This document shows positions 13,171 to 15,449 of a stretch of 15,449 bases of DNA, one piece after another. Below the pieces are notes generated by a model that was not told the origin of the DNA, did no database searches, and saw nothing but the letters and a program-made list of their open reading frames with translations. The translations under genes and the position numbers were made by a program. Numbering within the stretch: position 1 is the stretch's first letter; each line of letters starts with the position of its first letter. Source of the stretch: Rhodospirillales bacterium (GTDB lineage: Bacteria > Pseudomonadota > Alphaproteobacteria > Acetobacterales > Acetobacteraceae); contig JANXXW010000188.1 in assembly GCA_025350425.1 (NCBI GenBank), positions 1 through 15,449 of the forward strand, read 5' to 3'.

Positions 13171-14004
13171 ATGCCAAGCCTAACGATTAGCACGGCCGCG
13201 AAAGTAGGCGATCTCGACAAGGCTTATGCCAGCGCGCTCAAGGCGCTCTCGACATTGGGCGTCAAGATGGTGACGAAGAAGCCCGATGCGGCCAAGCTCG
13301 GGCTGTTCATGGTCAAGGGCAAGAAAGCCGAGTTCAAGCTCAGCGGCACCGCGACATCGATAAAGTTTACGGTCGAATGCGAGAATGCCGTAAACACGTT
13401 GGGCATATGCGATCTCGCGGTGGAGAAGGATGTAGACTTACGCATCGCCCAAATGAAAGATTTGATTACCGCCAAACTGGTCAGCAAGGCCGATGGGGAC
13501 AAGGTGATCAAGGATTTGCAGCCTGGCCCCGACCCGAAGGTTGTGGCGAACATCGCGCGCGACGAAGCGGCGGCGCAAAAGCAATTGATCGATGCGGGCA
13601 AGTTGACCAAACTCTATGAAGCCATGACCACCTACGACGTTGTCGCGAGATTTCCGTCCGTGATGGCCGAACTCGAAGCCTCCGCGGCCAAGGAGTTTTC
13701 GATGGAAAACATCGATTTCATCAAGGCCGTCGCGGCGAAGAAGAAGCGTGAAATCATCATCGCTGAATTCATCGGCAGCGATGCCCCCCGGTCGGTCAAT
13801 ATCTCAAGCGCGAGTCTGGGCGCCATCACAAAGGGCGGCGACTTCACCGCAGCAACGGCCGAGATCAAGGCACTGATTGCAAGGGACACGCTCAAGCGGA
13901 TGACGTCCGCTAAGGAAACTGAGATCGAAAAATTGAAAGCCGCGGCGTCCAAGCGTCTCACGGAGCTCGCGTCGTTGAAGGCCAAGCTCGGTATCCGGCC
14001 CTGA
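13171..14004 (+). CDS. X2: protein with a C-terminal RGS-like domain, second tandem copy
   Basis: The 277-aa paralogue of X1 has about 82% identical residues by hand count, plus a two-residue insertion (Gly-Pro near 119-120). The RGS-like contact positions are Asn180, Asn210, Leu235, Asp239, Thr240 and Arg243, all kept. The helix-4 segment FSMENIDFIKAV (176-187) is even closer to the RGS consensus E-F-S-x-E-N-I-x-F. Residues 203-220 around Asn210, and 238-253, differ strongly from X1, whereas 49-83 and 180-202 are nearly unchanged. The frame has no stops or frameshifts, so both copies appear functional. GGGAA precedes ATG 13171 at normal distance. As for X1, the partner is unknown. A bacterial GTPase regulator, or an effector acting on a eukaryotic host's G-alpha proteins, are inferences only. 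Confidence 0.7.
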   Translation: MPSLTISTAAKVGDLDKAYASALKALSTLGVKMVTKKPDAAKLGLFMVKGKKAEFKLSGTATSIKFTVECENAVNTLGICDLAVEKDVDLRIAQMKDLITAKLVSKADGDKVIKDLQPGPDPKVVANIARDEAAAQKQLIDAGKLTKLYEAMTTYDVVARFPSVMAELEASAAKEFSMENIDFIKAVAAKKKREIIIAEFIGSDAPRSVNISSASLGAITKGGDFTAATAEIKALIARDTLKRMTSAKETEIEKLKAAASKRLTELASLKAKLGIRP

Positions 14005-14043
14005 CCCCCCGGGCGTGACCAGATAGGGGGCGCTTTCCTCGAG

Positions 14044-14078
14044 GCGGTGGGGTGCAAGCAGGTATGTCACCCCACGGC
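14044..14078 (+). terminator. Hairpin after X2
   Basis: GTGGGGTG (14047-14054) pairs with CACCCCAC (14068-14075) around the same 13-nt loop as the hairpin after X1. Including flanking bases, the stem has one mismatch. It lies between convergent X2 and the minus-strand pseudogene and could serve both. Confidence 0.5.
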
Positions 14079-14090
14079 GCTGACCTTCGG

Positions 14091-14277
14091 CATCAATGCG
14101 AACCGCGCCGAAAGCTACTTCACCAACGCGCACCCGCCCTCCGCCAACGGCCGGAACGCTTCTGCCGCCGGTATCATCGCCACGAGCTCGTAGTCGTCCC
14201 ACGGACCCCGGCTCTCCACCGGCGTCTTCACCTGGAACAAATACATGTCGTGGACCGCCCGCCCATCAACGCGTACC
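14091..14277. repeat. Pair of short imperfect direct repeats flanking the segment deleted in unit A
   Basis: CATCAATGCGAACC (14091-14104) and CATCAACGCGTACC (14264-14277) match at 12 of 14 bases. Unit A contains a single copy (12847-12860), followed directly by the sequence that comes after the second repeat here, so the 173 bp between them were lost in unit A. Confidence 0.8.
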
Positions 14278-14968
14278 ACCACGCGTCCGAACAATGCGTC
14301 CTCGATCGGGGCCGCGCGCATCTGGGCCACTACGCGAACGCCGTCGACGCTTTTGATCGCGGCTACCGCGCGTAGATAGGCCAGCGTCGAGGAATACACC
14401 CCGGCGTGATGCATCGTCGGCACCTTGCTTGCCATGCCCGGCGCCGCGGCGAACCGTTTCGCGAATGCGCGCGTGCTGTCGTTCATGTCCCAGTAGAACG
14501 CCGAGGTCAGTAGCAATCCCTGGGCCGTCGGCAAGCCGATGCTACCGACGTCTGTAATGAACACCAGCATCGCCACTAATTTCTGCGTAGGGGTCAACCC
14601 GAATTCATGCGCCTGCTTGATCGCGTTTATGGTGTCGCCACCGCCGTTCATCAGCGCCACCACCTTGGCGCCAGAAGCCTGCGCCAGAAGCCTGCGCCAG
14701 AAGCCTGGGCCTGGGCCTGGATCAGGTAGCTCGATTGGTCTGGCGTGTTCAGCGGCGGCCGCACCGTGCCCAGCATGCGCCCGCCCATACCCTGGACCAC
14801 CGCCTCCGTGTCATGGATCAGCGCGTCGCCAAGTGCGAAATCGGCCGCGACGAAGAATCAAGTATCGCCATCCCGCTACATGATCGCCGTGGCCGTGCCA
14901 TGCGCCTGGGACCACGTGTCGAACACCCACTGCACGGTATTTGGCGAGCAGAACTTGCCCGTGAGGTC
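14115..14968 (-). pseudogene. Branched-chain-type ABC transporter substrate-binding protein, decayed
   Basis: The minus-strand translation follows the type 1 periplasmic binding proteins of the LivK class used for amides, amino acids or aromatic acids. It shows LTGKFCSPNTVQWVFDTW, then FFVAADFALGDALIHDTEAV, PLNTPDQSSYL, NGGGDTINAIKQAHEFG and VFITDVGSIGLPTAQGL, and ends VESRGPWDDYEL...LVK. The signal peptide and roughly the first quarter to third are missing, because the reading frame is joined to a dioxygenase gene at about 14966-14980. TAG (14878-14876) and TGA (14860-14858) interrupt the frame, and a 13-bp tandem repeat (14671-14709) shifts it. The last 182 codons (from 14663) remain open. 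It is very unlikely to yield a functional transporter component. Part of its 3' end took part in the tandem duplication. Confidence 0.85.
14671..14709. repeat. 13-bp tandem repeat, three units
   Basis: CCAGAAGCCTGCG is present at 14671-14683 and 14684-14696, with a one-base variant at 14697-14709, followed by short GCCTGG repeats. Relative to a single unit there are 26 extra bases, which puts the substrate-binding-protein frame out of phase. Thirteen bases is not a multiple of three, so gain or loss of units changes frame. Confidence 0.9.
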
Positions 14969-15449
14969 GGCGTCAGCCTCGTGCTCCACCGGCATCCAGC
15001 TTGGCACCACGAACACGTCGTTATGGCTGCAGTCGATGCGCGTGCCGCCAACCACGGAGTGCCCGCTGCCCTCGCCGACGCAGAACACGGTGCCGTCGGT
15101 GGAGCGGTACGAGGTGGAGCGGAAACCCTTCGGCAGCAACTGCAACGAGGCGTTGATCGTCGGCATCACCGCGCCGCCAGTACGTGGATTGGTGTAATGG
15201 AGCTTCACCCCGTGACACGCATCGACAGGGCCGTGGCGGAGCATCCCGTCCAGCGTGTCCCGCGCCCGGTCCCACCGGTAGTTCAACAGCGGTGAGGCCA
15301 TCGAAGCCGAGCCGCCCACCTCTTCAGGCATCATCCCTCCGGCATAGCGGACTTCGCTGTCATCCATCGGTCGTGTCGCCGGAAACACTTCCTCCGCGTA
15401 TTCCTCGGAGAAGCTCGCGTCGAACATGTTGACGATGGCGATGTCCAGG
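14966..15449 (-). CDS. Gentisate 1,2-dioxygenase, C-terminal part, fused and truncated
   Basis: The frame is open to the window edge (15449), so the N-terminus lies outside. The visible 160 or so residues match the inter-domain region and second cupin of gentisate 1,2-dioxygenases: ATRPMDDSEVRYAGG, NYRWDRARDTLDGM, CHGVKLHYTNPRTGG, QLLPKGFRSTSYRSTDGTVF, and VFVVPSWMPVEHEADAD. The enzyme opens the gentisate ring with an Fe(II) centre whose histidines lie mainly in the first cupin, not visible here. The normal C-terminus of about 25 residues is absent: after HEADAD the frame enters the substrate-binding-protein sequence and stops at 14876. The truncated fusion may or may not fold. The ATG at 15427 is internal to the family sequence, not the true start. 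Gentisate operons commonly carry such a binding protein, so an ancestral operon with a deletion is inferred. Confidence 0.8.

Larger units (their letters stand above)
12894..14313 (+). repeat. Tandem duplication, unit B (mutL fragment, X2, end of substrate-binding-protein gene)
   Basis: Unit B starts at the GCC joint (12894-12896) with the mutL fragment and continues through a leader missing the 109 bp present in unit A. It then holds X2 and the hairpin region, and ends in the substrate-binding-protein gene at GCC 14311-14313. The missing 109 bp ends at CCG on both sides (11704-11706 and 11813-11815), which indicates a microhomology deletion. Confidence 0.9.

Noticed and set aside
11933..14004. 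X1/X2 as a toxin-antitoxin or effector-immunity pair
   Set aside because: The two are paralogues over their full length with their own -10 elements and similar size. Nothing suggests one neutralises the other.
11547..14313. Transposon or CRISPR explanation for the repeats
   Set aside because: There is no transposase, terminal inverted repeat, target-site duplication or regular repeat-spacer array. The repeats are a two-copy tandem duplication.
14735..15295. Plus-strand open frame of 186 codons near the right edge
   Set aside because: It lies opposite the well-supported gentisate dioxygenase sequence and shows no recognisable domain.

Overview
The window looks like a chromosomal segment of a high-GC alphaproteobacterium, most likely Rhodospirillales/Acetobacteraceae. 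The pointers are the gene order radA-cvpA-purF-SDR, the order ileS-lspA-DUF3035 lipoprotein-mutL, and a small protein at 5208-5888 that resembles a multicopy Acetobacteraceae family. This placement is inferred from gene order and recalled family resemblance, not from a database search.

Layout. (1) 1-3136, plus strand: the 3' end of radA, then cvpA, purF and a short-chain dehydrogenase, tightly packed and closed by a hairpin over the last stop codon. (2) 3192-5888: an accessory insert with different composition. It holds a decayed, frameshifted DUF5655-type remnant (minus), a TPR plus GT-D-like glycosyltransferase protein (minus) and the small hypothetical gene (plus). (3) 6082-11740, plus strand: ileS, lspA, a DUF3035 lipoprotein and mutL. 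LspA would process the lipoprotein encoded next to it. (4) 11741-14104: a tandem pair of paralogous genes, here called X1 and X2 (275 and 277 aa). Their C-terminal thirds read as a eukaryotic-type RGS (regulator of G-protein signalling) domain. (5) 14115-15449, minus strand: a decayed branched-chain-type ABC substrate-binding protein gene fused in frame to the truncated 3' end of a gentisate 1,2-dioxygenase gene that runs off the window.

The most interesting part is region 4. One unit running from inside mutL through the RGS-like gene into the substrate-binding-protein gene has been duplicated in tandem. A 160-bp mutL tail and a 36-bp substrate-binding-protein scrap are stranded between the two RGS-like genes, joined at a shared GCC. 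The stranded mutL piece differs from its parent at only 2 of 160 bases. The two RGS-like genes differ at about 49 amino-acid positions but at only about 9 synonymous codons (hand count). That pattern suggests diversifying selection after a fairly recent duplication. Most residues that contact G-alpha in RGS4 have matching residues in both copies, while the stretch around one of them (Asn208/Asn210) is among the most changed. Bacteria lack classical heterotrimeric G proteins, so a host-directed effector or an unknown bacterial partner are both open possibilities.
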